NCBI GenBank assembly: GCA_950022295.1
Contig: OX465595.1
Location: 66,858,770 to 66,922,769, forward strand
Origin: Bromus sterilis
Lineage: Eukaryota; Streptophyta; Magnoliopsida; Poales; Poaceae
Direction of reading: 5' to 3'
DNA: 64,000 bases
In this document: positions 21,325 to 33,600 of the stretch, piece by piece
Numbering within the stretch: the stretch's first letter is position 1
Layout of the letters: every line of letters begins with the position of its first letter
Translations under genes and position numbers: made by a program
Notes under the pieces: generated by a model
Seen by the model: the letters and a program-made list of their open reading frames with translations, nothing else
The model's database searches: none
Told to the model about the DNA's origin: nothing

Positions 21325-23010
21325 ATGGGTAAGAAAGGAGACCCCAAGGTTCCGATCTTACCATCCCGTACAAGACAAGGTACCACTGTTAGCACTAGTG
21401 CTAAACTTGATTCACCTTTAGTTATGATTAAGTTTGATTCACCTTAGTTACATGCTACTTCTACTGAGTCTGGCAATATGTTAGACGCTTTTGATGATGC
21501 TTCTACTACCTTTGAGACTAGTGGTTCACTTGGTTCTTTTATTGAAGTACAGATTGCTGCTGCTGCCAGATTCTCGGGAGTTGAAATTCCTGTTACCAAA
21601 ACCCCTATTGGAAAAACTCATGATTTTACTAGCCTTAAGGAGAAACTCCTTGACGACGATTATATTATACTTGATGATGATTTATGCAGGGAGCTTAATG
21701 AATGTGCTGATTCCGACCCTGCCGCTATAAAGAAGTTCCTTGCAAAGCACTCCTTGAAGAACAAGTTTACTCCTGATCCTACTTTTTCTACGCTCCTATA
21801 TGCATCACTGATCCTGATTATGATTTCTCTGTTGACCTTTCACTTATACCCACAGTTGAAGCTGATCCCTTTTATGGCAGAGAAAATGATGATGCTATCG
21901 AGCACCTGACCAAACTCACTGAGTTGGGTAGCTTGTTTACCACTGATGAAAGGATCTGAAACTTTTATCTGACCAAGCTTCTTCCTTTTTCTTTGAAAGG
22001 AGATGCTAGAGCAAGGTATGATGCACTACCATGTGGTTCCATTCAAAGTCCTCAAGATATGGCTATATCTTTCGTTGATAAGTATTTTCCTGCTCATATG
22101 CAACATGCTTCTTTACAAAGAATTTATAACTTTAAACAGTTGCAGGATGAGCATCTCCCTAAAGCTTGGGAGAGGTTTTGCAGTTTTCTCAAGGCTAGAC
22201 CAGGACATGAGATCCTTAAGAATGAATTACTTGATATATTTTATGATGGTCTAACCGATGAATCTAGATCCTATCTAGATAGTTGTGCTGGTTGTGTTTT
22301 CAGGGAAAGAACACCGGACGATGCGGAAGAATTGATGGGCAAGATTGCCAAGAACCACAAAGATTGGTCCATCCCTGAACCACCTCCACCAATAAAGAAG
22401 AGGGGCATGCTTGTCCTAAGCCCCGAAGATATGCAAGAAGCAAAGAAGTCTATAAAAGAGAAAGGTATTAAAGCTAAAGATGTGAAGAATCTACCACCAA
22501 TTAAAAAGTTGTGTGAGTCTACCACTCACCCACCTATGTTAGAGGTACACTCTATTTTAGATTTCAATGCAAGTGACATCCCTAAAGGTAAGCCTCCTGA
22601 CCAATGTTTAGATGAGCTTGCTAATTTTATTATGAAGCAAAATCACTTCAATGAGAAGATACAAGGTCAGTTGCATAATAATACTCTTGCTATCAAAAGT
22701 TTGCTTGATGTTCTAGGAAGAACAGTTAATGATGTTAATGTCTTGTGAAGCATTTTCATATGGTTCAAACTCAGCTTGAACAAATTTCTAATGTGCAAAA
22801 AGATTTGCTTGCTAACAATGCCAAACAAGACAATTTACAGGCCTATGGTATAAAGACCCGGGGTGGAACACACACCCAGGACCCTCTCTATCCAGAGGGG
22901 CAACCGAAGAGGATCGAGCAAGATTCTCAAGTGCAGGAAGAAGAAATTGTTAGCTCTCCAAAAAGAAGAAGAAGAAAAAGAAACACAAGGAAGCTGACAA
23001 TGCCAATGAT
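21325..23010 (+). pseudogene. Gag region of element C
   Basis: Gag forms the particle that packages element RNA. The ATG at 21325 starts MGKKGDPKVPILPSRTRQG, the Athila-like gag opening. An in-frame TAG lies at 21445-21447; a frameshift near 21795 and a CGA-to-TGA-type stop near 21957 follow. From 21960 to 22748 the capsid core is open (LPFSLKGDARARYDALP, then SFVDKYFPAHMQ, then AWERFCSFLKARPGHEI, then LDSCAGCVF). 22745-23017 continues in another frame with a coiled-coil-like Gln/Asn-rich stretch and a Lys/Arg run near 22960. No CCHC knuckle is seen. At least four lesions make it inactive. Confidence 0.88.
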
Positions 23011-23897
23011 CCTATAGAAGAAGAAGAACATGTTGTTGATCAAAACAGCATATCTACCTCCGATGCTGAGACTGAAGACGGTGCTGAACCTGAAAAAGAT
23101 GCTGAAAAGAATGATCCACCTGAGGTTCGAGAAGAAGAAGCACCTGATAAGCGCAAGAAGTACACTAGAGAAAACTTCATCGCAAGAAGACATGGGAAAG
23201 AACAAGAACCATGGGTACAGAAATCCATGCCCTTTTCGGGTAAGTCTGTCAAAACCAAAGAAGAAGAGCACTACAACAAGTTTTGTGAGTGGGTGAAACC
23301 TCTTTTTCTTCAAATTCCTTTGACTGATGCTATTAAGTTACCGCCTTACTCCAAATATATGAAAGATATTGTTACTAATAGAAGAAAAGTTCCTAATGAG
23401 GCAATATCTACTATGCTTGCTAACTACTCTTTCAGTGGCAAGATTCCTGAGAAGCTCGGTGATCCAGGTATACCCACCATTCCTTGCTCCATAAATAATA
23501 ATTATGTTAGAACTGCTTTATGTGATCTTGGTGCAGGAGTGAGTGTTATGCCCTTTTCTCTCTACAAAAGGCTTTGTTTAGAGAAACTAATTCTACAGAT
23601 ATCTCCCTTCAGATGACTGACAAGTCAACGGCCGTCCCGATCGGTATTTGTGAGGATGTTCCTGTTGAAATTGCCAATTGCTTAATACTTACTGATTTGG
23701 TTGTGTTGGACATGCCCGAGGATGGGAGCATGTCTATTATATTTGGTAGACCTTTTATTAACACCGCAGGTGCAATTATTGATTGCAATAAAGGGAAGGT
23801 TACCTTCAACGTGAATGACAAAGAACACACGGTGTATTTTCCAAAGAAGATTGACAAAGGCATGGCCTTAACTCCATTGAGAATATCGAGACCGTGA
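23011..23897 (+). pseudogene. Protease region of element C
   Basis: A retropepsin-like aspartic protease of the Athila type. After an acidic linker, the frame 23227-23616 contains WVKPLFLQIPLTDAIK, a segment normally preceding protease, then TALCDLGAGVSVMPFSLYKRL with the active-site Asp-Leu-Gly. A frameshift near 23590 moves to the frame 23574-23897 with VVLDMPED and IIFGRPFINTAGAIID, the ILGRPF counterpart, ending at 23897 after ALTPLRISRP. RT would normally follow; here the sequence leaves coding straight away, so pol was lost in the ancestor. Confidence 0.87.
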
Positions 23898-24776
23898 ATA
23901 TTAGAGAATGGGATTGTCCACTACATGTATACCACAAATACAAAACAATTATGGTGGGGACAATGTCCATCAAAGTGAGAATGCAATGATCACTTCATAA
24001 GAAGCGAGACTTTCTGCTCTATATATCACCGGTTTGTTTGTAAGACTTGATCAACCTTGCTGACTAGCATGTTTTATATAAGTACAAAGCTGAGCTTGTT
24101 ATGTTTTCATTTCCTTTAGCTTTTATTTTCCTTGTTGTATCTAAGTTTTTGTGTTTAAAGCTTCACTTGTTAACTTTTGCCTCAAGTTCACGAAAGTTTT
24201 TGCAGCTTTTTGAACTTTGAAAAATTCTCCACAGTGAAGTTGTCCGAAAAATTCGAGAAAATTTAAAATAAAAATTTCTAGGTAAAAATCCATCGGGGGA
24301 TACCTGAGGCCGACCAGGGGGTCCACCCCTGGCCCAGGAGGCCAGGTGGCGCGGCCCAGCTCCTGGCCGCGCCACACACCCTCCTGGGGCCCACAAGCAC
24401 CCCCTGCTGGCATCTCTTCTTCCACTCTCTCTCTTTCTCCCCAAAAACTCGTGTTCTTGCTCTGGTTTCGTGTTCTTGCTGTTCTTGAGCACGGAACTTC
24501 GATCTCCCTCTATAGCCACTCGTTTGAGCTGAAATTTGGAACAAATACTCCTTGGTATGTGACTCCCTCACCCCTCCAATTAGTTTTCTTGTTGGTGGCT
24601 TCATTAGTGAGTATTTAGTAGTTCTTGGTGTTGTTTAGTTGAGCTTAAATGTATGTGTAGAAATTTATTTTCCAAGTTTTGTTGCTAATTTGAGCCTTGG
24701 TGAAGTAAGTAGAATGTTTTGCCCAAACTAGTTTTGCTTAAACCTCCGTTTTTGCAATTTGTCAAAAATTTCAGAA
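23898..24776 (+). promoter_or_regulatory. LTR-like spacer before the extra ORF of C
   Basis: A stretch of 879 bp between protease and extra ORF. From about 24240 it resembles the U3-R part of the C LTR in layout: AAAATTTAAAATAAAAA tract, CAGGGGGTCC block, a perfect 11-bp stem (GTGGCGCGGCC at 24346-24356 with GGCCGCGCCAC at 24365-24375), then a CT-rich leader at 24410-24450. It may act as an internal promoter for the downstream ORF. No clear TATA box is seen. Confidence 0.45.
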
Positions 24777-25976
24777 ATGGATAGGCTAGGAAGATGGCTT
24801 GGGAAGAAGAAACCAGAGCGCTCTAGCCGTGTTACGCGGTCCACAGCTTCACCTTTGACTACGAGGGTGAGATACAACGAAGAAATCGTACCCTTGGAGT
24901 TGTTGGACGCATCACCCGCAAAGTCCATGGCATTTCCATGCAGAGATTTCATGGCGGATGCCGGCATACAGGAGGAGTTCGACGCCCCGTGTGCCAGAGC
25001 AGGTTTGACATGGCTTGTGACGAGTCGTGTGCCACAGTATGAGACGCTCACTGCTATCTTTATTAACAGTTTTAGATTTTATCCTGAAAGTGATGCTGTT
25101 GTATTTCAGATTTATGAAAGGTTACTAACCATGCCTATGAGTACCTTTTGTGAAGCTTTAGGTTTGCCAGACAGAGGAGAGAAGAGGAGGAAAATTTCTC
25201 AAACTGCTGCACTCAAGACCCTTCTCGACTCGTTTTGCAACACTGAAGTGAGGGACACTAATCTTCAAAAGATCTCCAATATTTTGCTCCCTCATCTCAG
25301 GTATTTCGCATATTATATTGCTAGAGGGGTGTTGGCTCGAGACAACACGAGCAGCGCTTCTTCGCCTAATAGTGCTATCATGGCGAACGCCCTCTCAGGG
25401 AATCACGAGTATCATGTGGGCACGCTGATTGCTAGACGCCTTGCTGCTAACAGCAACAAGGGGGATCTCTTTGGTGGCGTCTATGCCACACTTCTTTTAT
25501 AGTTTCTCCAACGAGAACCGCGCCCAGATGATACAGTTTTTCCTTTGTTAGTCTTGATTTGGCTTCCAAGAAGAGGCACTTCTTTGTTACCAGAGCCTCT
25601 GACCGTTATGCACTTGAATATATTTGCGGTTTGAGGGCGATGTGGAACGCAACATCCGTCTACCTGCACAACTTGTGTTTGATTTTTCTCTCAGGAACGG
25701 ATACCGCTTTTCAAATGCCCAGTTTGATGAAATCATGGGGAGATACGAGTTTCACGACCCCACGGAGGGGGTTGTGCCAGATGAGGAGGAGCGTGTGGTG
25801 TATCCACCCGTCCAGGAGGAGACCGTCGCCCCATGGGACGGAGGGTCTTCCTCTGGTTGGTACGAGGGACGTTCTTCATGGGAGGACCCGAGGACTTCGG
25901 AGTACGCACCGGAGGGCTCATACAACCCTTGGACTTACCATTACCCCGGAGCAGGAGGCTCCGCAGGACCGCAGTA
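24777..25976 (+). pseudogene. Extra ORF of element C, in the place of pol
   Basis: Starts MDRLGRWLGKKKPERSSRVTR at 24777 and stays open to 25502; a second open part, 25624-25977, continues in another frame (FEGDVERNIRLPAQLVFDFSLRNGYRF ...), with frameshift or stop lesions between. The whole would be about 400 residues: a basic N-terminus, a helical middle (FINSFRFYPESDAVVFQIYERL, then MSTFCEALGLPD), and a Tyr/Trp/Pro-rich acidic tail. The middle resembles the extra proteins of Athila-related grass elements. Its function is not known to me; a gag-like or nucleic-acid-binding role is only a guess. Confidence 0.6.
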
Positions 25977-25979
25977 GAC

Positions 25980-27774
25980 GAGCCCAACATAGTCCAAAAG
26001 CCTAAGCTTGGGGGAGTACGTGCCCTTCTCACTCTTCCATTGTATCTTTCATTTTGTTCTCTTTGATATTTTCCAAGTTTTTGCCTGTTCTTCTTTGATT
26101 CTTTTAATTTGCAAAAACAACAAAAAGAATTTTCTTTCCTTTTTTTTCTTTTGCTAAACCTTTGAAAAACCCAGAAAGATTTCCTTTCTCTCTTTAGTTT
26201 GCTTTGTTTTCAGAGTTCAGCTCGAGTCCGTGATGGCATTTGATTATATATTTCCTACGTTCGATCGTGCAAGTGACAAGGCAGTAATGATGAAGATTGA
26301 CGGAAGGGAAGCAACAAGGAAAGCCGGTATGAACTCTTTTTGTTTCTACTTTTGTACATGTACCTGTACTTATGATTAGAGACCAGCTTGTAGCGACATA
26401 GTGCTATGTTTACAATGCTTTCCCAGTGTTCATGCTTTCTTTGTGGTTAGTCTCAAATATCTAGAGTTCATAATGTGTTGCTTGAAATGATTGAAGTGGT
26501 ATTTCCCTTCGGAGAATTCTTGGATTGACTTGGCACATGTTCACACATGTTTATGACTGATATGTCTATCATGCCTTGACGACCTTTTTATTTCAGAATA
26601 TTTATATCACTTTCATGCCCGATTCAATGTTACTTTATCGCTCTGCATGATTATGACAATTATTGCTCTCTAGTTGGTCGCTTCCTAGTCTTTTTCTAGC
26701 CTTCACTCGCACTAAGTGAAATTCTGCTTGTGCATCCAAACTCCTTTTTCAAACCAGTTTTTTCACTTGAGTCCACCATACCTACCTATATGTGGTATTT
26801 ACTAGCCACTCCTAACTTAGACTTTCGTGTGCCATCTCGAAATTTATTCAAAAGCTTCCCTTTTGTAACCGTACAAGCTCATGGTGCGGTCAAGGAAAAT
26901 CAGTATCTTTCATGCCAAAAATATTTTGATGGAAGTTTTAACTAGTCAATAGAAAAATAAGAGTTACACCTCCCCCATACTTGATGATGGAATGAAATGG
27001 ACCAAATGCTGCTTATGATAGATGGAACGATGCCCTCCTTCCATACTTGAGGAAAAATAAAAGGTTCCAAAGACCATCAAAGGATTTATGGATAAGGGAA
27101 CATGTGTAAGCAAAAGGCATTGATATGGTTGGCATGGGAGATATTGAGAGACCTTTACCGTTCACCGTGACTGGAAAGTTGCACCTCTCAAAAGAGTTTT
27201 ATCTCTGTTTTCAAAACCAAGAGCTCTTGCACATGTTTAGTCTTTGCTTCCTTTCACGGGTTTTCAATTTTTCCATAAAAAATCCACGGTTCGAGAGTCT
27301 CACCTTCTTTCTTCAAAGCACCAACTATTGAGAGCATAATTGTCATTCTTAGTGTAACATGCATTGTCCCAAAGTACTACATTGTCTTCTGCATGCTTGT
27401 TATATTGCTAGTCTGAAATTCTTAGTTCTAGTCTCCTTTAAAACTCCGGAGGAGTTTCTGCATTTATGTTTTGCTTCACTCATGGAGGCTAGCGAGATAC
27501 CACTCTGGTATGTTCATGCTTTGTGCATTGTGATATTGAATTGATTTTCAGCAGCATATTATTTACTTTTGTTTGTTTGTGACTGATCACATGAAACAAG
27601 GATTGCTTCGTGCATTGTCTTTGTAGCATGGTGTCAAAACTTGCTAAACTCTTTTGTAGTACATGCTTATATACATCTAATGAAGAAAAAGAGTATGTCA
27701 AAGTTTCCTTTGTCGCGTTCAGTTCGTTGAACTGAATTGCTTGAGGACAAGCAATAACTAAGCTTGGGGGGAGT
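25980..27774 (+). other. Non-coding 3' interior of element C
   Basis: About 1.8 kb without a supported gene. AAGCTTGGGGG occurs at about 26007 and again at 27760 (AAGCTTGGGGGGAGT), the second being the polypurine tract directly before the 3' LTR at 27775. The duplication resembles the twin CATCCCCAAGCTT blocks in element E. Confidence 0.75.
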
Positions 27775-29164
27775 TGATACGTCGCAAACGTATCTAATTT
27801 TCCAAACACTTTTGCTATTTTTTTGGCTTCATTCTTGCATGATTTGGACGAAACTAACCCGGACTGACGCTCTTTTCAGCAGAGCTGCCAGTGCTGTTTT
27901 ATATTGTGCAGGTTTCTGGATATTTAGGTACGCTGGAAAAATCCACAAAAATCAAATAAAAAATCAGCGTTCCCAAAGCTTCGACGATGCCAAAGGGGGG
28001 CCACAAGTCAGCCAGGGGACACCCAAAAGGGTGTGGGGCACGGCCCATCCCCTGGCCGCGCCACCTGCCCTCCTGGGTGGGTCCCACACCCCCTGGTGAC
28101 CTACCTTGGCCTCTATTTATTCTCGTGACGAGAAAACTCCAAAACAGAAGTCGCTTTTCCAATCTACGTCGCGGAGCCGCCGCCAACCTCTGTTATTCTC
28201 CGGGAGAGCTAATCTGGAGGCTGTTTTGGCCTCCGATGAGGGGAAATCATCGCCATCGTCATCATCATCGCCTCTCCATCACCCCTGCATGACTACTTCT
28301 CTCATGTGTGAGTATTTCCCTGTTGTAGGCAAAGGGGATGGTAGGGATTGGATGAGTTAGATCATGTAATAGTTCATCAGATTGTTGGGGGCATGTTGCC
28401 TATCATCTACTTGGTGTTTATCATCTCTGTTACAACTTGTTGCTCTTAATGTTTGCCACTTTGGGCCCGAGTGCCATGATTTGAGATCTGACCACCCTTT
28501 GTTTTCTTGAGTTTGTTGGTGTTCTTGATCCTATCTATGAGTTGTATGCACCTATTATAGTCCGGAACCGGCGATCCCAATGGTGACAGCTTGGGACACC
28601 AAAGGGGATTGACTATAATTTTAGGATTCTATGTATCCATGAAGTGTTAATGCTTTGTTTCGGTGCTCTTTGACAGGAGTACCTTAATCTCCCTAAGTTC
28701 CTTTTGGCCCCGTTCGTAGCGGGAGGGTAGGACAAAAGATGTTGTGCAAAGTTCTTATTGCAAGCACGTACAACTACCTTGGGATACATGCCTGATGTTT
28801 GATATTTTCCTAGATGATCCATTCTTTTCTGTGAGCCTTTCCCGTGTTAGAACCTATTACATGTTTGATCTCATCCAAGCAGCACCCAACCATCCATCTC
28901 CCTAGCCTACAGTGTTCCAATCCTGCTGGTTACTAGTTGTTTACTATTGTTGTTTTACTTTTGTTATTTCATCACCACTACCACTTCCATATTACCGTTG
29001 CTACTAATACCTTTGTGCAAGAAAGTGTTTATTTCAGGTACGGTTGAATTGAAAACTCAACTGTCAAATCATGTACCGATTCTTTGGCTCCCCAAGTGTC
29101 GAATCAATAAATTGGGTTATCACCCGCGAAGACTATCTCGATCCCCTACAGTTGAGGGTTATCA
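27775..29164 (+). repeat. 3' LTR of element C
   Basis: 1390 bp, near-identical to 19845-21237, ending GGGTTATCA before the TSD CCTCC. Confidence 0.93.
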
Positions 29165-29169
29165 CCTCC

Positions 29170-30186
29170 GTCCATGAAAACTCTAACCATGTCGTAACCG
29201 CCGATCTGGGCGTCGAGGACCAACGGTGCGTGCCCTAGCCTTGGAATTGCGGGTGGGTGATCGCTTTGTGAGAAGGTAATGTTGGTCTTTGCGCCATACA
29301 GATGGTAGGTTTCTGTTGTTTTTAGGTCCTCGGTTGCTCGGGTCTGCAGGTTGTGGGCGTCCTGTTTTTCTTTTGAGGGTCGTCCTTCTTGGATCATGAA
29401 GACTCGTCCATGGGACATAGGGTATTGCTCTTCTTTATTTGGGGCTGGTGGCTACGCGGTTCCTCGAACCTATTTGGCTTCGCGCTGCTTCTCCTCCTTG
29501 AGGCTGTTGGAGAGTTTGGTGAACAGGCGACAATCTCTTAGGGTGTGGCCTGCTCTAAGGCGTCCCCAGTCGTCTTTGAAATAGTGGATCGTACATGGTC
29601 CGTCCAGTTGTTCTTTGGATGCGAGCTTCCTGGAGCCGGCGTGCCTTCTTCTTCTTGAGACCTGGAACGACTGCGAGTGGTCTTCTGAGCGGGAGTGGAA
29701 CCTTGGGTCGAGCTCTATTCCGTCGTTGATCGAGTGGTTCCAAATAAACTTGGCGAATTCATCCGGTCTTCGATCTGTGTCGTAGTACTCACCGGTCTAA
29801 GTTTCAGAGTCGATGTCCTGTCCCGCGGCGGGTTTCCGGGTGGCGGCTGGTCTTCGAGTGCCGAGCAAGGCTTCTGTCACACATTGCAAATCCTCGGGTG
29901 GGATTTCTATGCAGATTTCTTGTACTTGTTCCAGCGTCCTCGTTGGCTTTGCGGTCGCGGCTTGTGCTCGCCTTCTGGATCGTCGAGTTCTTTTCCGTCG
30001 GTGACGACGTTGGTAGTCGCCAAAATATTGAACTTGGCCTAGCTGCGGACCAAGCGATCTTGGTGGTGCGATGGAGAGGTTTGCGATGAAATTGAGTTCT
30101 TCGAGCGGGTTGGATCTTGCTCGAGCCCTTGAGTTGTGACTTGCTGGAGATGGGACCGCCGAGATCGTGATTCCAACCCGTGTAGT
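29170..30186 (-). pseudogene. Gag and start of protease of element T
   Basis: Transcription runs from 30186 leftwards. 29800-30186 encodes an Arg-rich gag N-terminal part (DYQRRHRRKRTRRSRRRAQ). 29420-29750 in other frames gives a gag C-terminal part with CTIHYFKDDW and GHTLRDCR, the Tat counterpart of a zinc knuckle. 29170-29418 holds HLYGAKTNITFSQSDHP, LVLDAQIGGYDMVRVFMDGG, the protease start with its active-site Asp-Gly. The large capsid segment usual for Tat gag is missing between the parts, so gag carries an internal deletion as well as frameshifts. Element C cuts the protease at 29169. Confidence 0.8.
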
Positions 30187-30205
30187 TCCCACAGAGGGCG
30201 CCAAT
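30187..30205 (-). other. Primer binding site region of element T
   Basis: Right next to the LTR edge at 30206, the minus strand reads ATTGGCGCCCTCTGTGGGA, the position and GGCGCC core of a Tat primer site. I do not assign the tRNA. Confidence 0.65.
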
Positions 30206-30652
30206 TGACGAGGATTGGCCTCGGAAAATCCCATGGTCAGGGACCCTGGGTTAGATCATAGAGAAGGAACAGGTTGGCGATACTCGTCGGCTAACAGGAG
30301 AAGCACTTCATGCTCGATTGTATTATGCGAGGGGGCGATTACAGCGAAAGTCTAGGTGAGTTTGCTCAAGACCGAGGGTGGCGATTGTAGATTGGATGTC
30401 CTGAGGCGTCGCCCCTCCCAACCTTTATATACCAGGATGGGTCCCGGGGAGTCCACCTCAAGTTACAAAGATGATTTCCTAAACTATCTTCGGCTTGGAC
30501 ACCAAGTCTTGACTTCCTTGTTGATCGCCGACTCCTACGTCGGTGATTTTAATGGGCCAGTCATGGATCGGTCGAGGCTTCTATCAGGCCCTCCGTCTTT
30601 ATACGCACCAGGTATCCTCACACGCAGGAGTCGTGGGGTCACCCCCTCGTCA
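30206..30652 (-). repeat. 5' LTR of element T
   Basis: 447 bp, TGACGAGG...CCTCGTCA. The minus-strand TATA box TATATAAAGG at 30422-30431 would start T's genomic RNA. TSD AGGTG follows at 30653-30657. Confidence 0.93.
30422..30431 (-). promoter_or_regulatory. TATA box of the T 5' LTR
   Basis: TATATAAAGG on the minus strand, conserved in the 3' LTR at 3829-3838. It sits mid-LTR in a GC-rich setting, as expected for a U3 core promoter. Confidence 0.7.
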
Positions 30653-30657
30653 AGGTG

Positions 30658-33600
30658 GTTGTACTGGAAGCTAGTTCTTACTGTAACTTGGAGGATCTCG
30701 GTCTCCTGGGCGGCGGTCCCCACCAAAACCTGTGTGCATGTCCCCAGTCAGGCGCAAGCACTCAAGTGTGCAAGTCCTCCGTCGAGCGCAATCACTTAGT
30801 GTGCAAGACCCCAGTCGGGCGCAATCACTTGCAGACGTTCCCATCAATCCATTCCGCCCAGAGAGTAGAGTTAAAATAGTATATGTTTGTTTTCAAAAGA
30901 TTTTCATAAAAACATTGCTTCAGGAGGAAGCAAGTTAAACATTTGAAAACAAAGTTTGTTATTGAACCCATCCCAACTATAACCAGGGCCAAGAATATAG
31001 GTATAGCATATATCCTATGGCTTTATCTAGCAATATGCTTTGTGAAAACTCAAGTAAAACATGCATAGTGTTTAAAATATAGAAAACATGCATAATATGA
31101 AAGCATGGTCCAAAGGATGATCAAATTGCAACTTGCTTGAGTCACGTGAAGTTGATTCGCTATTTTTGTATCGTGACTCCTTCACCTTACGATATATCTA
31201 ACGATAAAATAAAGTACTTCAACACACAACAAAATCCAAACGAACATCCAAATAAAGATACAAACAAAATATACAAATTACTTAACTAGTAATATTGTTA
31301 AGATGATAGCTAAGACATAGTCATGAGTTTGGATAGGGTCAAGATAGATTGAATAGAAGTATGACATAGGTTCTATCCTATGGTTGGGACAAATTGGTAC
31401 AAATGAAGATCATGGTTTTACTATATGCAATGATTTGTGAGACAAGAATTCATAACAAATATTTATATAAAGAAACTATTTAGAATGTTGGACTTATGGT
31501 TGGCTATGGAACTTGAAGGTCATAAGCGTTTTAAGATATTGGGATTTGTCAATGGTGCATGGGTTCCAAAATCAAATACCAAAATAATACAACTTATGTG
31601 AGTTCACCAAGTTAATACAATTTGGTTTAGGTTAATATGGAATTGGGTTTATGGAGTTGGATGACATAAAGATTCTTGTTAAAGGAATTAAATTAAATTT
31701 CAATTGATTACAAGTTTTGTTGATAGAATATGACCAGGGATGTTCCTAACGATCTTCTCAAAAAGATTGGCTCAACAATAAAATTAAACTAATGATGGAA
31801 TTAAATTTTGATAAAAGAAAGGAAACTAGAGCGTTGAGACAAAACACGAACTAAACTTAGTCGGAAAATATAGGATGCTTTTGACAGAAAGATATGGTTC
31901 TGGGGACCAACTATTGTATAAGAAACATTTTCATATGAATTACAGACTAATATATATAGTAAAAAATACTCAAATAAATATTTAAATTATATTTAATTTT
32001 TGGAGTTATAAAAATTGTAATATTTTAGTTCTATAATAAACTACTTGTTTCAAGGAATCTGTGATATCAAATTTGTCAAAATCGGAGTTGTGGTCTAGGA
32101 GATTTGATTTTCTGAAGTTTGTGTGTTTTTCTCAAAAAGAATTACGGGATTAAATGATAGGTTGTCACATGGTGGATTCTTATTAGTTGGTACCTCTTCA
32201 CTTAACTAATATGACTAGAGGCGTTTGATCTAGATCTGACGGCTGAGAATAAAAGGGGATAAAGACTCACCGGAGTTGGGTGGCTGGGTCGCCGGAGTTG
32301 GGCAGTGCTCTGGCTGGCGTTGGCGGTTTCGATTACCGTTGAAGATGGAATGGTGTACGGGCTATAGACGACCGTTCCAAACCTTCTGGACAAGGTTTTG
32401 AAAACAATTGCTTTCTGTAAGAGCGGCCACGGATCGCCGGACTTAGCAAAAGGTCGCCAGAGTTCACGTGAGTTGAGTTGTCGCGCTCCGGTTATAGTGG
32501 TATGTAAGCAATTATGCCCAACACGTGAGAAGACGATAATAAGGAAGAATGGAAGAAGAATCAGGCCAAGAGGTTCACCGTATGCTCCGCGATCTACGAC
32601 GAACCGTGGTGGCAGCAGGAACTTCGGTGAGAAATTACATACAATTTAGAGGAGGATAGTGTCTCCTATGAGAGGGATTCGGAAGAGGATGGAATGGGCT
32701 ATCTCTGGGACATATTTATATGGTCCTTGGAGGTCAAAATCGAGTTGCACATGATGGCCATTAATGGCGGCGGTTTTCCTCCGAGGTCATTGCCACTAGG
32801 GCATCTTCATAGCGCACTCGAGGAGGAGAAGGGTCGAAGGAGAGGAGAGCAACCGGTTCCAGGGGTCAGTGGGGCTGGAAGGGGGAGAGGAAGCGTCGTG
32901 GTATGTACGTGCATACATGAGGTTGAAGAGGATGGGGTCGTCGTTCCCCTCGTCACGTTTTTTTGTCCTTTTCTCGGCCCAAGTGGAAAAGTGAGAAAGA
33001 AAATAAAAACAAACACACATATGGGCTTAGCCCAATAGTATTAATGCTCTTGTTTCTATTTTCCAATAATATTAAAGTTTTACATTTGATATTTAAAATA
33101 TCAAATCTCTCCTAAATAAATCTAGGAAACTCATATAGGCTAAATAAAATATATGGAGAGTATAGGAAAATATATTTTCCTCTCTGAGTAAATTTTATAA
33201 ATACATTTTTATCAAAATAAAAATATTATTTAAGCTACTAATAAATTATCGAAATTGTTTTTAGGCTTTTTTATAAATACGAAAATAGCTTTACAAATTA
33301 TCCAATAATTCAAATGAGAAATGTTTAAATATTCCCAATAATAATTTTTGAGAAGTCATATTATCTCCACTCATATATTTATTTGATTTATTGGAAATAT
33401 TTAAATAACCTTTAAATGACAATATCAATTAAAATCCAAGTCAAAAGAATTAAAAATAGACATTGGTCCACAATTCATTTGATTAATTCATTCTATTCTC
33501 ACTCTCAAATATTTAATTGTGGTTTCATCAAATTTCAAAAGAAACGAAGATGAAGAAAATCTTTCTTTCAATTTTTAAAATAAACCTCACAACCAAGATT

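Larger units (their letters stand above)
19845..29164 (+). mobile_element. Element C: non-autonomous Athila-like retrotransposon (tRNA-Asp primer)
   Basis: 9320 bp, TSD CCTCC at 19840-19844 and 29165-29169, inserted in T's protease. The LTRs are 1393 and 1390 bp. The order is PBS, gag, protease, an LTR-like GC-rich segment, an extra ORF in the place of pol, about 1.8 kb of non-coding sequence, purine tract, LTR. There is no RT, RNase H or integrase. It shares primer site and LTR end style with E, so both may have used the same partner. Confidence 0.93.
3614..30652 (-). mobile_element. Element T: Tat-clade Ty3/gypsy retrotransposon, carrying nested E and C
   Basis: The ends are short LTRs of 446 and 447 bp with TGACGAGG...CCTCGTCA termini, flanked by the 5-bp duplication AGGTG (3609-3613 and 30653-30657). 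Transcription is on the minus strand: primer site near 30187-30205, then gag, protease, RT, two RNase H domains, integrase, then a 3.2-kb tail before the 3' LTR. Removing E and C leaves about 9.0 kb of native T. The tandem RNase H pair and the long tail with an antisense reading frame are Tat-clade features. By eye the two LTRs differ at about 26 positions (roughly 6%), an old insertion. All protein-coding parts are broken. Confidence 0.92.
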
